47,370 nucleotides of DNA, taken from positions 1-47,370 of the forward strand of contig JAGXGP010000150.1 of NCBI GenBank assembly GCA_024636775.1, given 5' to 3'. Every line of letters begins with the position of its first letter. Within the stretch, counting starts at the first letter, position 1. Both the position numbers and the translations under genes were made by a program. Source of the DNA: Hydrogenophilales bacterium (GTDB taxonomy: Bacteria > Pseudomonadota > Gammaproteobacteria > Burkholderiales > Thiobacillaceae). The notes beneath the pieces are model-generated. The model saw only the letters and a list, made by a program, of their open reading frames with translations, searched no databases and was not told the DNA's origin. Positions 16,801 to 26,743 of this stretch are shown one piece after another.

Positions 16801-17702
16801 GGGGGCGCGTGTTCGGCCGCGGCGTGGTGCGCGGCGCTGGTGAACAACTCCCCGGCAGCGTTCGCGTTGTCCAGCTGTGCGGTCAATGCCAGCGCGCCCT
16901 CTCGCGAATCGGCCAGTCGCGTCCACAGCAACAGTCGCACGCTGGCGCCGGGCGCGAGCGTAACGCGTTGGCGCAGGCTGAAGACAGGATCGAGCACGTA
17001 GCCGGTGGTGTTCGACAAGCTGGCGCCCGGCTGCATCGCCTGCGCATTACGCAGCGTGCGGCAGCGGCCGAGAAAACGCGCGCGATCGGTTTCATATTCG
17101 AGCGCGCGGTCGGCCGGCTGGCCCTCGATCTGCAGTGCGTGCGCTGCCCAGATAGCCGGCTCACTGTCCGCGCGCCGTCGCCGCGTGGCCAGCAACACGC
17201 CATGTCGCGCATCCCATTCGGTTTGCACGAACATCTTGGAGAACGCCGGATGCGCGTGGTCGGGGCCGGCCGGGCCGACCACCAACTCGGTGTAGGAGGT
17301 CAGCGATAACGTGCGCGGTTTGTCGCCATGGTTGTTCAGGGTGAGGCGGCGCAGCTCGATATCGGCTTCGCCGGCCACGGCGATTTCCAACGTGCTGTCC
17401 AGCGTGCCATCGCGGCGGATAAACTCGGCGCGGCCGGCGCTGAAATTCACCACATAATCCTGCGCTGCCGCGCCCAAGGGTTGCCGCGTGGCCGACCACA
17501 CCGCGCCGCTGTCCTCGTCGCGCAGCAGCAGATAGCTGCCCCAGTTATCGCGGGTGGCATCTTCGCGCCAGCGCGTTATCGACAGGTCGCGCCATCGGCT
17601 GAAACCAGAACCGCTGTTGCTGAGCATTACGCTATACGTGCCGTTCGAGAGCAGGCACAGTCGGCGTGTGGCGATGGCGGGGGGAGGCGTGAGCGAGGGC
17701 AT
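13821..17702 (-). CDS. GH94-type glycoside phosphorylase, NdvB C-terminal-half-like, without the GT84 domain
   Basis: The 1293-residue protein corresponds to the C-terminal half of cyclic beta-1,2-glucan synthases (NdvB/ChvB). It has two repeats of the beta-sandwich that begin LLSNGTYSVMLSNSGSGFSRW and ANPAFGFLVSAEGGGYAWS, each followed by LRDEDSGA(V/L)WSAT. The (alpha/alpha)6 GH94 barrel has the catalytic-acid motif IETGDWNDGMNSVG at about residue 965. GH94 enzymes split glycosidic bonds with phosphate and release glucose 1-phosphate. The membrane glycosyltransferase domain of NdvB is missing, so this is a soluble phosphorylase rather than a synthase. Start: ATG at 17702 with AGGA 6 bases upstream, preferred over an in-frame TTG at 17735 that would overlap tkt. 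It lies between tkt and the GH144-type gene. Substrate linkage is inferred. Confidence 0.88.
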   Translation of the reverse strand: MPSLTPPPAIATRRLCLLSNGTYSVMLSNSGSGFSRWRDLSITRWREDATRDNWGSYLLLRDEDSGAVWSATRQPLGAAAQDYVVNFSAGRAEFIRRDGTLDSTLEIAVAGEADIELRRLTLNNHGDKPRTLSLTSYTELVVGPAGPDHAHPAFSKMFVQTEWDARHGVLLATRRRRADSEPAIWAAHALQIEGQPADRALEYETDRARFLGRCRTLRNAQAMQPGASLSNTTGYVLDPVFSLRQRVTLAPGASVRLLLWTRLADSREGALALTAQLDNANAAGELFTSAAHHAAAEHAPPGSDAAQAARSAHWLSAVLISDPHQRAAADALVRGRGGPPTLWAAGISGDRPIVLLRLDNMAELPRVQELLRAQNDWRSKQLAVDVVLLNTAAGAAGDALHSALEPLVSAQQAQPKTDTAAVKAELIALRDSAISDDLRNGLLTAARVLIDANEPLRTTDLAAPAPGTAGAPIRASTPAQAASASDSPLEFANGSGGFSQTGRSYRIHLDDQRCTPLPWVNVIANPAFGFLVSAEGGGYAWSLNGQQNPITPWPNDPVSDSPHEVLYLRDEDSGALWSATALPIRVSGATYHTLHGKGSSCFTNDAHGIELELTVCVPVADSIKLSRLRLCNRSARTRRLSVTGYVEWALGANGTTPAPFVITSHDVQTGALFARNPWRSDFDGHVAFVDLAGQQHSMSGDRGTFLGPFGALDQPAALQDNTPLSGRLGAGLDPCGALQTRIELPPNTQIDIVFLLGDAAGETEAQALIEKYRATDIEQVLGEVAAQWNGLLDTVQVRTPDRAMDIMLNDWLLYQVLSCRLWARTAYYQASGAYGFRDQLQDVMALCVSRPDLAREHLLRAAGRQFAEGDVQHWWLPPGGQGIRTKISDDRIWLTHVATHYVDVTGDAAVLDEVLPYLAGQVIPADATTTFFQPTESDRKVSVYEHCARALDSSLTRGTHGLPLIETGDWNDGMNSVGEQGRGESSWLGWFLLATIAAFAPCAEQRGETERVKRWRDYAADMRVALEQAWDGQWYRRGYYDDGTPLGSHESGECQIDTIAQSWSALAGAANPHHAAQAMASVDHLLVDHRHQIARLLTPPFDNGTKNPGYIKAYPPGIRENGGQYTHGAIWSVFAWARLGDGDRAGALFDLLNPIHHSDSADAVARYKVEPYVVSADVYSVAPYLGRGGWTWYTGSAAWLYRAGLEAVLGFQLRGDQLRIDPCIPKHWAGFQLTYQRRGRQHAITRYVITVENPGHVCRGITRVELDAKALTTADAIALADDGQTHTLRVVLG

Positions 17703-17731
17703 GGGCGATCCTGTCCGGGGCGATGAAAACC

Positions 17732-19858
17732 TCAACGTGCCGCAGCGTCAGTACGCACGGCGTCGCTTGAGGCTTCCTGTTGGGGCTGGGTCGGAGGGCC
17801 GGAGATCGAGGCCAGCAGCGCCCTGGCGCGCGCGACCACATTGTCGACCGTGAAGCCGTACTCGCGCAGAAGAACGTCGGCCGGGGCGGAAGCACCGAAG
17901 TGTTCGATGCCGAGCATATCGCCGCGGTCGCCGAGGTAGCGGTACCAACCCTGGGACACGCCCAGCTCCACTGCCAGCCGGGCAGGCACGCCCGGCGGCA
18001 GCACTTCGTCGCGATAGCTTTGCGGCTGTGCATCAAACAGTTCCCAGCTCGGCATCGACACGCAGCGCACGGCGACGCCTTCATTTTGCAGATGCTCGGC
18101 GGCGCTGAGGATCAAGCCGACTTCGGAGCCGCTGGCGATCAGGATCAGTGCGGGTTGGCGATCCTTCGTCTCGCTCAGCACATACGCGCCACGGCGCAGA
18201 CCGTCGGCGCTGGCATAGCGGCTGCGGTCGAGCGTGGGCAAGTCCTGCCGGCTCAGCACCAGCAGCACCGGGCGGCCGCAGGTTTCCACGGCCACCTTCC
18301 ATGCCACCGCGGTTTCATTGGCGTCGGCGGGACGGATCACGCTGAGGTTGGGAATCGCGCGCAGGCTGGCCAACTGTTCCACCGGCTGGTGGGTGGGGCC
18401 GTCTTCGCCGAGCGCAATGCTGTCGTGGGTGAACACGTGCACCACGTGCACGCCCATCAACGCGGCGAGGCGGATCGCCGGGCGCATGTAGTCGGAGAAA
18501 ATCAGGAAGGTGGCGCCGTACGGGATGAAGCCGCCATGCGCGGCCAGTCCGTTGACGATGGCGCCCATCGCATGTTCGCGCACGCCGAAGTGCAGGTTGC
18601 GCCCGGCATAACTCCAGCCGCCGCTGTCGGCACCCTGGGTATCGTCATCCTGACCGGACGGCGGATTGAAATCGCCCATCCCCTTCAGCGCGGTGTGGGT
18701 GGACGGGTCCAGATCGGCCGAACCGCCTCCAAGCGCGGGCAGTTTCGGTGCGAATGCATTCATGACCTTGCCGCTGGCGACGCGCGTGGCCATGCCCTTG
18801 GCATCGGCGGGAAAGACAGGGATGTCCGCGTCCCAACCCGATGGCAGTTCACCGCGCAGGCGACCTTGCAGTTCTTTCACCAACTCGGGAAATGCCTTGG
18901 CATAGGCGTCCACCCGTTCGTTCCAATCGGCCTCGACCTTCGCGCCACGACCCAGTGCCTCGCGAAAATGCGCCAGCGCGGGCTCGGGCACCAGAAACGA
19001 CGGATCGACCGGCCAGCCAAGCTTTTCCTTGGTTCTTTTTACATCCTCAACGCCGAGCGGCGATCCGTGTGCCTTGTAGCTATCCTGCTCGGGTGAGCCA
19101 AAGCCAATATGGGTACGCACCAGAATCAGCGAGGGTCGCGTGATGTCGGCGCGGGCGGCGTCCAGCGCGGCGCCGATCGCGGCCACGTCGTTGCCATCGG
19201 CCACGCTGATAGTCTGCCAGCCATAGGCTTCGAAGCGTTTGGCGCGATCTTCAGAAAATGTGATGTCGGTGCCGGCCGATAGCGTGACGTAGTTGTCGTC
19301 GTACAGGCAGATCAACTTGCCCAGCTTGAGGTGTCCGGCCAGTGAGGCGGCCTCGGAGGCGACACCTTCCATCAGGTCGCCGTCGCTGATAATGGCCCAG
19401 GTATGGTGGTCGATCAGCGTGTGGCCGTCTCGGTTGTAGCGTGCGGCCAGACTCGCTTCACCGATCGCCATGCCGACTGCGTTCGCCAACCCTTGCCCGA
19501 GTGGTCCGGTAGTGACTTCAACACCCGGCGTATGCCCGCGCTCGGGATGCCCCGGCGCCTTGCTGCCCCACTGACGGAACTGCTTGATGTCGTCCAGCGA
19601 GAGGTCGTAGCCGCTCAGGTGCAGCAGGCTGTAGAGCAGCATCGAACCATGTCCGGCCGAGAGCACAAAGCGGTCGCGATCGAACCAGTCCGGATTGCGC
19701 GGATTGTGCTTGAGCAGGCGCGTCCATAGCGCATAGGCCATCGCCGCCGCACCGAGCGGCATGCCCGGATGCCCGCTGTTTGCCTGCTGCACGGCGTCCA
19801 CCGACAGAAACCGCACGGTGTTGATGCAAAGCTGGTCGAGTTCGTCTGTCATGGTCAC
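17732..19858 (-). CDS. tkt: Transketolase
   Basis: The 708-residue protein has all transketolase hallmarks. [17 protein letters not shown] is near residue 30 and the thiamine diphosphate motif [20 protein letters not shown] near residue 160. The His-containing [17 protein letters not shown] is present, and the second domain has [12 protein letters not shown] and [11 protein letters not shown]. It moves two-carbon units between ketoses and aldoses in the cytoplasm, serving both the pentose phosphate pathway and the Calvin cycle. About 35 extra residues at the C-terminus (rich in Q, A, S, T) extend past the usual 660-670. It sits 27 bases after pgm and 29 before the GH94 gene, so co-transcription is likely. 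Confidence 0.97.
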   Translation of the reverse strand: MTMTDELDQLCINTVRFLSVDAVQQANSGHPGMPLGAAAMAYALWTRLLKHNPRNPDWFDRDRFVLSAGHGSMLLYSLLHLSGYDLSLDDIKQFRQWGSKAPGHPERGHTPGVEVTTGPLGQGLANAVGMAIGEASLAARYNRDGHTLIDHHTWAIISDGDLMEGVASEAASLAGHLKLGKLICLYDDNYVTLSAGTDITFSEDRAKRFEAYGWQTISVADGNDVAAIGAALDAARADITRPSLILVRTHIGFGSPEQDSYKAHGSPLGVEDVKRTKEKLGWPVDPSFLVPEPALAHFREALGRGAKVEADWNERVDAYAKAFPELVKELQGRLRGELPSGWDADIPVFPADAKGMATRVASGKVMNAFAPKLPALGGGSADLDPSTHTALKGMGDFNPPSGQDDDTQGADSGGWSYAGRNLHFGVREHAMGAIVNGLAAHGGFIPYGATFLIFSDYMRPAIRLAALMGVHVVHVFTHDSIALGEDGPTHQPVEQLASLRAIPNLSVIRPADANETAVAWKVAVETCGRPVLLVLSRQDLPTLDRSRYASADGLRRGAYVLSETKDRQPALILIASGSEVGLILSAAEHLQNEGVAVRCVSMPSWELFDAQPQSYRDEVLPPGVPARLAVELGVSQGWYRYLGDRGDMLGIEHFGASAPADVLLREYGFTVDNVVARARALLASISGPPTQPQQEASSDAVRTDAAAR

Positions 19859-19885
19859 TCCTATATGTAGTGTGTGGATCGCGCG

Positions 19886-21532
19886 TCAATCGTCCGCCAA
19901 CGCGCGGTCGACGATGGTCTGCGCCACGCTCAACAGGCTGCGCAGGTGGTCTTCGCCGCGAAAGCTCTCCGCGTAAATCTTGTAAATGTCCTCGGTGCCG
20001 GACGGCCGCGCAGCGAACCAGCCGCTGGCGCTGACCACCTTGATGCCGCCGATCGGCGCGTCGTTGCCCGGCGCGCGGTCGAGTACGCGGTCGATCTTCT
20101 CGCCGCCCAGTTGCGTGATCTGCACTTGTTGTGGCGAGAGTTTTGACAGCATCGCTTTTTGCGCCGGCGTAGCGGGCGCCTCGACCCGGTCGTAGGCAGG
20201 TTCGCCGAACTCGCGCGCAAGATCAGAGTAGATCTCGCCGGGATCGCGGCCCATGCGCGCGGTGATTTCCGCGGAAAGCAAAGCCGGAACGATGCCGTCT
20301 TTATCCGTCGTCCAGACGCTGCCATCCATCCGGACAAACGAGGCACCTGCACTCTCTTCCCCGCCAAAGCCGAGCGAGCCGTCGTGCAGGCCATCCACAA
20401 ACCATTTGAAACCGACCGGCACTTCGTACAGCGAGCGGCCGAGTTTGGCGGCGACGCGATCGATCATCTGGCTGCTGACGACCGTCTTGCCAACCGCCGC
20501 ATCCTTGCTCCATTTTGGTCGATGCTGGAACAGATAGTCGATGGCCACCGCCAGATAGTGGTTCGGCGGCAGCAATCCGGCGCCGGGGGTCACGATGCCG
20601 TGGCGGTCATGGTCGGTATCGCAGGCGAAAGCGATGTCGAAGCGATCCTTGAGACCGATCAGGCTTTGCATGGCGTAGGACGAGGAGGGGTCCATGCGAA
20701 TCTGACCGTCCCAATCGACCGTCATGAAGCGGAAGGTTGGGTCGACGGCTTCGTTCACCACCGTGAGATTCAATCCATAGCGCTCGGCAATCGGCCCCCA
20801 GTAGTGAACGCCGGCGCCACCCAGCGGATCCACGCCCAAGCTGAGGCTCGCACCGCGAATCGCGTCCATATCGAGCACGTTGCCGAGATCGCCGATGTAA
20901 GCATTGAGATAGTCATGCCGGTGTGTGGTCGCGGCGCGCCGGGCCTGTTCGAAAGTCATGCGTTTCACGCCCTGGAGACCCTTTTCCAGCAACCCATTGG
21001 CGTGGGCTTCGACCCAGCCCGTGATGTCCTTGTCCGCAGGCCCGCCATTGGGCGGGTTGTACTTGAAGCCGCCGCTGTCGGGCGGGTTGTGCGACGGCGT
21101 GATGACAATGCCGTCCGCCAGCCCGCTATCGCGGCCGCGGTTGTAAGTGAGTATGGCGTGAGAAATCACCGGCGTGGGTGTGTATTCGTCGTTATCGGCA
21201 AGCATGACGTCCACACCGTTGGCCGCCAGCACTTCGAGCGCACTGGTCAACGCAGGTTCCGAAAGCGCGTGGGTGTCGATCCCCAGAAACAGCGGGCCAT
21301 TGATGCCCTGTTGCGCTCGGTAATCACAAATGGCCTGACTGATGGCGAGCACATGCCATTCGTTGAAACTGTTTTCGAACGAGGAACCGCGATGCCCCGA
21401 GGTGCCAAATGCGACCCGTTGCGCGGGTACCGAAGGGTCGGGCATGCCGGTATAGTAGGCCGCCACCAGTTTGGGGATATTGGCCAGCATCGCCGGCGGG
21501 GCGGGTTTCCCTGCCAAAGGATTTACTTTCAT
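19886..21532 (-). CDS. pgm: Phosphoglucomutase (alpha-D-glucose type)
   Basis: Interconverts glucose 1-phosphate and glucose 6-phosphate, linking the GH94 product to Zwf and Pgi. The 548-residue protein has the active-site serine loop [14 protein letters not shown] at about residue 43, the metal loop [13 protein letters not shown] in the middle, the sugar loop GGEESAGAS, and a phosphate-binding end [14 protein letters not shown]. Length and motif order fit E. coli-type Pgm. The start overlaps the fba stop (ATGA), so it is coupled to the aldolase. The position next to a GH94 phosphorylase fits a phosphorolytic route for glucans, glycogen or both. Confidence 0.96.
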   Translation of the reverse strand: MKVNPLAGKPAPPAMLANIPKLVAAYYTGMPDPSVPAQRVAFGTSGHRGSSFENSFNEWHVLAISQAICDYRAQQGINGPLFLGIDTHALSEPALTSALEVLAANGVDVMLADNDEYTPTPVISHAILTYNRGRDSGLADGIVITPSHNPPDSGGFKYNPPNGGPADKDITGWVEAHANGLLEKGLQGVKRMTFEQARRAATTHRHDYLNAYIGDLGNVLDMDAIRGASLSLGVDPLGGAGVHYWGPIAERYGLNLTVVNEAVDPTFRFMTVDWDGQIRMDPSSSYAMQSLIGLKDRFDIAFACDTDHDRHGIVTPGAGLLPPNHYLAVAIDYLFQHRPKWSKDAAVGKTVVSSQMIDRVAAKLGRSLYEVPVGFKWFVDGLHDGSLGFGGEESAGASFVRMDGSVWTTDKDGIVPALLSAEITARMGRDPGEIYSDLAREFGEPAYDRVEAPATPAQKAMLSKLSPQQVQITQLGGEKIDRVLDRAPGNDAPIGGIKVVSASGWFAARPSGTEDIYKIYAESFRGEDHLRSLLSVAQTIVDRALADD

Positions 21533-22557
21533 TCGTTCTCCATCACGGCTGTGTATTTGCCTTGCGCAGCCGCGCTATTTAAGCGCGCTCGCTTGTATAG
21601 CCCTTGCTGCGCAATCGACTTGTTCGCGGCCTCGCCGCGCCAAGCCTGGAGCACGGATGCCTGCAACGCGCGCCCGTATGAAAAGCTCAAGACCCACGGT
21701 TGCTTCTCGACAGCGGTGTTCAAGGCATGGAGGTTGGCAGTGGCCGTTGCCTCGCTCTGACCACCGGAGAGGAAGTTGATCCCGGGCACCGCTGCCGGCA
21801 CCGTGCGCCGCAGGCAGATAAGCGTTGCTTGCGCCACCTGTTGCGGCGTAGCGGGCTCCGGGCATGCGCGACCAGGCTCGACCATATTGGGTTTCAAAAT
21901 CATGTGCTCCAGCGCAACGCGTTGCCGGTGCAGCGCGTGAAATACCGCATGCAGGACTTCCTCCGTGACGCGTGCGGAAGCCGCAAGCGTGTGATCGCCG
22001 TCCATTAATACCTCGGGCTCCACGATAGGCACCAACTCTTGTTCCTGGCAAATGGCCGCGTAGCGCGCCAAGGCATGCGCATTGGCTGCAATCGCCGACG
22101 GCGTCGGAATGCCTGCGCCGATGTGAATTACCGCGCGCCATTTGGCGAAACGCGCACCCAGTTGCTTATACTCGCTTAGCCGCCGCGCCAGACCGTCCAA
22201 GCCTTGCGTCACTGTCTCTCCGGGAAAGTTAGGCATCAGCACCGTGCCCATATCCACCTTGATGCCGGGCACTATGCCCTGCGCTTGCAGTAACTTTACT
22301 AGCGGAACGCCTGCGACACTTTTCTGTTTGAGGGTCTCCTCGAACAGGATGACGCCGCTAATAAAACCATCCAGGCCGGGCGTGGAAAATAACAGCTCAC
22401 GGTAATCACGCCGGGCTCCCTCGGAGCTTGCTACGTTCACCGTCTTGAGCCGCTTTTCAATGGTGCCCGCGCTCTCATCGGCCGCCAGAATTCCTTTACC
22501 CGGCGCCGTTAGCTCAGCTACCGTCTTTGCCAACGCTTGTGTTGTGAGTATCGACAT
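21529..22557 (-). CDS. fba: Class I fructose-bisphosphate aldolase
   Basis: Cleaves fructose 1,6-bisphosphate (and can act on sedoheptulose 1,7-bisphosphate) to triose phosphates. The 342-residue protein is an animal/plant-style class I aldolase. [15 protein letters not shown] is near the N-terminus, followed by [11 protein letters not shown]. Later come [12 protein letters not shown], the Schiff-base lysine motif [14 protein letters not shown], and [14 protein letters not shown] near the end. The ATG at 22557 was chosen because GGAGG lies 6 bases upstream and the family begins here; the ORF extends farther upstream without a ribosome-binding site. Stop overlaps the pgm start (ATGA). Confidence 0.96.
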   Translation of the reverse strand: MSILTTQALAKTVAELTAPGKGILAADESAGTIEKRLKTVNVASSEGARRDYRELLFSTPGLDGFISGVILFEETLKQKSVAGVPLVKLLQAQGIVPGIKVDMGTVLMPNFPGETVTQGLDGLARRLSEYKQLGARFAKWRAVIHIGAGIPTPSAIAANAHALARYAAICQEQELVPIVEPEVLMDGDHTLAASARVTEEVLHAVFHALHRQRVALEHMILKPNMVEPGRACPEPATPQQVAQATLICLRRTVPAAVPGINFLSGGQSEATATANLHALNTAVEKQPWVLSFSYGRALQASVLQAWRGEAANKSIAQQGLYKRARLNSAAAQGKYTAVMENE

Positions 22558-22603
22558 AGAACCTCCATCAGTTATTACCGATACGATAGTTTGAACCGCG
22601 GCG

Positions 22604-23227
22604 CTAAGCGTGCCGCGCATCGTTCAACACGCGGATGACTGGCTCTTCTAAATCATGGTCGTAACCCAGAACACTCAGGGAAGCCGTCTCGAGATGCAAG
22701 CGGCGGGCTTCGAGCGCGGGCAGTGCGATCCAGCGCGCAATAAGGACACGCAATATGTCCTGATGGGCGAAGATGAGCACGTCGTCTTCGAGCGCACGAA
22801 CCCGAGCAATGACACGATCCGCGCGCGTACTCACCTCCATCAGCGTTTCCCCGCCGGGGCAACCGTCCTCGTACAGACGCCAGTCGGGGTGCTCGGCCCG
22901 AATATCTACAGTACGCCGGCCTTCGTAATCACCGTAGTCCCATTCCATCAGGTCGGGATCGGTTTGCGCGCGTTCGACGAAGCCCGCCAGCTCACCCGTC
23001 CGCCGCGCCCGTTGCAGCGGGCTGGTGAGCACCTTGGCAAAGCGCATGCCTTTCAGCCGCGCGCTCAACGCTTGCGCCTCGCGTTCGCCCCGCGCGGTAA
23101 GTGGAATGTCCGTGCGGCCAGTGTGCTGTCCGCTGAGCGTCCAGGCGGTCTCGCCGTGGCGAACCAGAACCACCTGCGGAAGGGCGCCGCTCATTTGCGC
23201 GCGGGGCCTTTCATTTACGTTACTCAT
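22604..23227 (-). CDS. Histidine phosphatase family protein (phosphoglycerate mutase-like)
   Basis: The 207-residue protein has the RHG signature VVLVRHGETAWTLSGQHTG near residue 23, a second arginine motif SPLQRARRTGELAG, the acidic ELMEW-like segment (DLMEWDYGDYEG), and the second His in FAHQDILRVLIARW. These residues form the phosphohistidine site of the family. Its position among pentose phosphate and aldolase genes suggests a sugar-phosphate phosphatase, for instance a bisphosphatase for fructose or sedoheptulose, or a mutase; the sequence does not decide. It lies 54 bases after pgi and 46 before fba. Confidence 0.85.
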   Translation of the reverse strand: MSNVNERPRAQMSGALPQVVLVRHGETAWTLSGQHTGRTDIPLTARGEREAQALSARLKGMRFAKVLTSPLQRARRTGELAGFVERAQTDPDLMEWDYGDYEGRRTVDIRAEHPDWRLYEDGCPGGETLMEVSTRADRVIARVRALEDDVLIFAHQDILRVLIARWIALPALEARRLHLETASLSVLGYDHDLEEPVIRVLNDARHA

Positions 23228-23281
23228 TCGGCGCCCGTAATGCTTGTGAGCTGCGTTTGCGATTGACTTGGTAGCGCATAT

Positions 23282-24952
23282 TCATGAACGTTCGTTCTTG
23301 AGTCGGCGGTAGTGCCGGATGAGCGCGTTGGTCGAGCTGTCATGCTTGAGCGGTGGTTCGTCCATGCCTTCAAGCTCAGGAGCCACGCGTTGCGCCAGCG
23401 CTTTGCCCAACTCGACGCCCCATTGATCGAATGAATCGATGTTCCAGATCGTTCCTTGAGTGAAGACGCTGTGTTCGTAAAGCGCGATCAACTGCCCCAG
23501 CGTCTTCGGCGTCAGACGTTCGGCGAGTATGGTGTTGGTCGGGCGATTGCCTTCAAAGACGCGGTGCGGCGCCAGCCACCCTGGCGTGTTCTCGGCCTTG
23601 ACCTCCTCCTCCGTCTTGCCGAACGCCAGCGCTTCGGTCTGCGCAAACAGATTCGCCATCAGCAGATCATGCTGATTGGCGATTGGATTCAACGCCTGGC
23701 AAAAGCCGATGAAGTCGCACGGGATCAGCCGGGTTCCCTGATGGATGAGTTGATAGAACGAGTGCTGACCGTTGGTGCCGGGTTCGCCCCAGTAGATGGG
23801 CCCGGTTTGATAGGCGATGCACGTACCATCGAGCGTCACGTGTTTGCCGTTGCTCTCCATTGTCAGTTGCTGCAGGTAAGCGGGAAAGCGTTTGAGATAA
23901 CGCTCGTAAGGCAGTACCGCGACCGTCTGCGCATCGAAGAAGTTGCTGTTCCATACCGTCAGCATCCCCATGAGCACGGGCAGATTCTGCGCGAACGGAG
24001 CGTTGCGGAAGTGCTGATCCATCGCGTGAAAGCCGGCGAGCATCGCACGGAAGTTCTCCGGTCCGATGGCAATCATGGTCGATAGCCCTATTGCCGAGTC
24101 CATGGAGTAGCGCCCGCCTACCCAGTCCCAGAAGCCGAACATATTCGCGGTATCGATGCCGAATCGGGAAACGCCTTCGGCGTTGGCCGATACGGCGACG
24201 AAGTGCCTACGCACGGCCCGGTCGTCACCGAGTTTGCGCAAGCTCCAGGCGCGGGCGGCGTGGGCGTTGGTCAGGGTCTCGAGCGTCGTGAAACTCTTCG
24301 AGCAGATGATAAACAGGGTTTCTTCCGGGTCGAGATCGCGCGTAGCTTCCTCAAAGTCGGTACCGTCCACGTTCGAAACGAAGCGGAATATCATGTCGCG
24401 TTGGCTGTAATAACGCAGCGCTTCGTAAGCCATCACCGGGCCGAGGTCGGAACCGCCGATGCCGATGTTGATGATATTGCGGATGCGCTTGCCGGTGTAC
24501 CCCTGCCACTCGCCGCTGCGGACCTGGAGCGAAAATGCAGCCATCCGTTCGAGAACGGCATGCACCTCGGGCACGACGTCGACACCATCGACGACAACCC
24601 GCTCGGTCTCAGGCGCGCGCAGGGCGATATGCAGCACGGCGCGTTTTTCCGTTACGTTGATCCGCTCACCGCGGAACATCGCACCTATGCGCTCATGCAG
24701 ATCGCATTCCTCGGCCAGCCTCACAAGCAGTTGTATCGTTTCGTCGGTGATGTGCTGCTTGGAGTAGTCGAGATAAATGCCTGCGGCTTCGGCGGTCAGG
24801 CGTTCGCCGCGGCGAGGATCGTCAGCGAAGAGCTGCCGAAGATGCAGATTACGCAGCGTTGCGTAATGGTCTTCGAGCGCCTTCCACGCCGGGCGCTCTG
24901 TGAGGCGTTGCGCCGGCGCGGCCGAACCGGTGGTCAGCGTCGCACTGCTCAT
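23282..24952 (-). CDS. pgi: Glucose-6-phosphate isomerase
   Basis: Interconverts glucose 6-phosphate and fructose 6-phosphate. The 556-residue protein has the PGI signature [19 protein letters not shown] near residue 155, [13 protein letters not shown] near 275, and the active-site helix [19 protein letters not shown] near the C-terminus. The ATG at 24952 gives the usual length; a farther frame start at 25015 lies inside tal. Start and tal stop overlap (ATGA), implying coupled translation. Being beside tal and zwf, the gene closes the oxidative pentose phosphate cycle. Confidence 0.97.
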   Translation of the reverse strand: MSSATLTTGSAAPAQRLTERPAWKALEDHYATLRNLHLRQLFADDPRRGERLTAEAAGIYLDYSKQHITDETIQLLVRLAEECDLHERIGAMFRGERINVTEKRAVLHIALRAPETERVVVDGVDVVPEVHAVLERMAAFSLQVRSGEWQGYTGKRIRNIINIGIGGSDLGPVMAYEALRYYSQRDMIFRFVSNVDGTDFEEATRDLDPEETLFIICSKSFTTLETLTNAHAARAWSLRKLGDDRAVRRHFVAVSANAEGVSRFGIDTANMFGFWDWVGGRYSMDSAIGLSTMIAIGPENFRAMLAGFHAMDQHFRNAPFAQNLPVLMGMLTVWNSNFFDAQTVAVLPYERYLKRFPAYLQQLTMESNGKHVTLDGTCIAYQTGPIYWGEPGTNGQHSFYQLIHQGTRLIPCDFIGFCQALNPIANQHDLLMANLFAQTEALAFGKTEEEVKAENTPGWLAPHRVFEGNRPTNTILAERLTPKTLGQLIALYEHSVFTQGTIWNIDSFDQWGVELGKALAQRVAPELEGMDEPPLKHDSSTNALIRHYRRLKNERS

Positions 24953-26040
24953 GTCTGCCCGGCCTTCGTCAGCACGTCGATTTTTGAGGCGATGCGATCC
25001 AGCAGATCGCGCCATGACTTGGCGAAGGACGCGGCGCCCTCGCGCTGAAGGTCGGCGGCAAGTGCCGCATTGTCGACCCCGGCCCGCGCAAACTCGGCGA
25101 GCAGCGCTTCGGCGTCGCCGCCATCAAGCGGCAAGGCGGCCTTCACTTTGCCGTGCTCGGCGAAGGCGAGCAGCGTCTTCTCGGGGATGGTATTGATGGT
25201 ATCCGGCGCCGCCAGCGCCTCGAGGTACAGGGTGTCCGAGGCGGCAGGATCCTTAGTGCCGGTGCTGGCCCACAGCAGGCGTTGCGGCCGCGCGCCGGCG
25301 TCGGCCAGTTTTTGCCAACGGGCAGAGGCCAGCAGCTCGCGGTAGGCCGTGTAGGTGCGCTTGGCGATGGCGATACCGAGGCGGTTGCGAAGGTCCTGCG
25401 GAACCATGTCCTTGATGGCGACGTCCCAGCGGCTGATGAACAGCGATGCCACGGAAGCCACCGTCGGATCGAGTCCGGCGGCGATCCGCCGTTCAATACC
25501 GCGCATGTATGCCTCGGCGGCGGCGATATAGTGCTCGCGCGAAAACAGCAGCGTGACATTTACCGGCACGCCGGCGAAGATCGTCTCCTCGATGGCGGGT
25601 AAACCGGCGCGGGTACCCGGGATCTTGATGAAGAGATTGGGGCGTTGCGCACGCGCATGCAGTTGCGCCGCCGCCTTGATACTGCCCGCCGTGTCGTCCG
25701 CCAGCAAGGGCGACACCTCCAGCGACACCCAGCCGTCAACGCCGCCGGTCCCAGCATGGACCGGAGCAAAGAGATCGGCGGCCTCGGTCAGGTCCTCCAA
25801 GGCCAGTTCGAAAAAGAGTGCTTCGCCCGACTTGCCGGTCAGCGCTTTTTCGCGGATGGCGTCATCGTAGAAATCAGCTTCTTTGATGGCGTGCTCGAAG
25901 ATCGTGGGATTGGAGGTCAGACCCGTTACGGAAAGCTCGCTGATATAGCGCCCCAGCGTGCCGCTGGTCAGCAGTCCGCGCGTGATATTGTCGAGCCACA
26001 GGCTTTGGCCGAGGTCGTGCAGTTGTTGTGTGGCCTTCAT
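24949..26040 (-). CDS. tal: Transaldolase (long, ~360-residue type)
   Basis: Transfers a dihydroxyacetone unit between sugar phosphates. The 363-residue protein has the family start [15 protein letters not shown], the [16 protein letters not shown] motif near residue 36, the Schiff-base lysine in [14 protein letters not shown] near residue 140, and [13 protein letters not shown]. This is the long transaldolase type of cyanobacteria and actinobacteria, which some autotrophic proteobacteria share. The start ATG at 26040 has AGGAG 6 bases upstream. It overlaps pgi by four bases at its 3' end and begins one base after the HAD gene, so the set should be one transcript. Confidence 0.95.
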   Translation of the reverse strand: MKATQQLHDLGQSLWLDNITRGLLTSGTLGRYISELSVTGLTSNPTIFEHAIKEADFYDDAIREKALTGKSGEALFFELALEDLTEAADLFAPVHAGTGGVDGWVSLEVSPLLADDTAGSIKAAAQLHARAQRPNLFIKIPGTRAGLPAIEETIFAGVPVNVTLLFSREHYIAAAEAYMRGIERRIAAGLDPTVASVASLFISRWDVAIKDMVPQDLRNRLGIAIAKRTYTAYRELLASARWQKLADAGARPQRLLWASTGTKDPAASDTLYLEALAAPDTINTIPEKTLLAFAEHGKVKAALPLDGGDAEALLAEFARAGVDNAALAADLQREGAASFAKSWRDLLDRIASKIDVLTKAGQT

Positions 26041-26041
26041 G

Positions 26042-26743
26042 TTATCTCCTATTGTGTGCAGTTGACTCGGGGGAACCAAGTAAGGCGTGAAAGTCAATAT
26101 TGATCAGCTCGCCGATACGCTCAATCGTGATGTCAGCGGTTGGATAGGCGGCGCTATTTTCGGGGTCGAGCGCGTAGTGTCCCTGGCGCGGGAAGACAGT
26201 GGTCAGACGCTCTCCCCATATCTTTTTCATCGCCGCCAGAATGCGCAGTTTGTCGTCCACCATGACGTAATGGCGCGCTGGGTATCGCTGCTCGATGGCG
26301 TCGAGCATCTGCTCTTTGTGCAGGTAGATCAGCACCCGGCCCTCGACCGCGTCCCACAATCCCGATCGCTGCACCTTGCGCGGCTGGAACACCACGTCGC
26401 CATCCGTCAGAATCACCGTCGGACCCCAACGGCGCAGATGAGCGATGACATCGAGTGCACCCGGGTACAGGCGCTCGGCAAACGGATAGTCCACCAGGAA
26501 CGAAGACATGCTCAGCAGGCGCGGATCATTCAGAGCACCGACACGGTAGCGCTGCAAAGCGCCCAGATAATCCGCATAGCCGAGTTCAACACGCAGCGCC
26601 TCGAAAATTTTCCAGTAGCGGTCCCGGTTATCCTCACCAAACGCATGCGCAAGATAGGCATCCAGATCGGCTGTGATGCGATCGTTATCGAGTAGGGTGT
26701 TGTCCACGTCCAGCAGGAACACCACCGGGTCCGGAGTCGTCAT
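26042..26743 (-). CDS. HAD-superfamily hydrolase
   Basis: The 233-residue protein is a HAD phosphatase with motif [14 protein letters not shown] at residues 9-21, motif II ([10 protein letters not shown]) in the middle, and motif IV (YVMVDDK) near residue 160. The Asp residues fit a magnesium-dependent phosphoaspartate mechanism. Substrate unknown; its position between zwf and tal suggests a sugar phosphate or phosphoglycolate. The start overlaps the zwf stop (ATGA). The next gene, tal, begins one base after the stop. Confidence 0.9.
   Translation of the reverse strand: MTTPDPVVFLLDVDNTLLDNDRITADLDAYLAHAFGEDNRDRYWKIFEALRVELGYADYLGALQRYRVGALNDPRLLSMSSFLVDYPFAERLYPGALDVIAHLRRWGPTVILTDGDVVFQPRKVQRSGLWDAVEGRVLIYLHKEQMLDAIEQRYPARHYVMVDDKLRILAAMKKIWGERLTTVFPRQGHYALDPENSAAYPTADITIERIGELINIDFHALLGSPESTAHNRR

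Noticed and set aside
20159-21760. A 533-codon plus-strand open frame
   Set aside because: It is the antisense shadow of pgm and the aldolase, both with clear family motifs; the frame is open only because of GC-biased codon use.
22495-22530. tRNA-like GTTAGCTCAGCTACC string
   Set aside because: It lies inside the class I aldolase coding frame on the other strand and no cloverleaf arms can be drawn around it.
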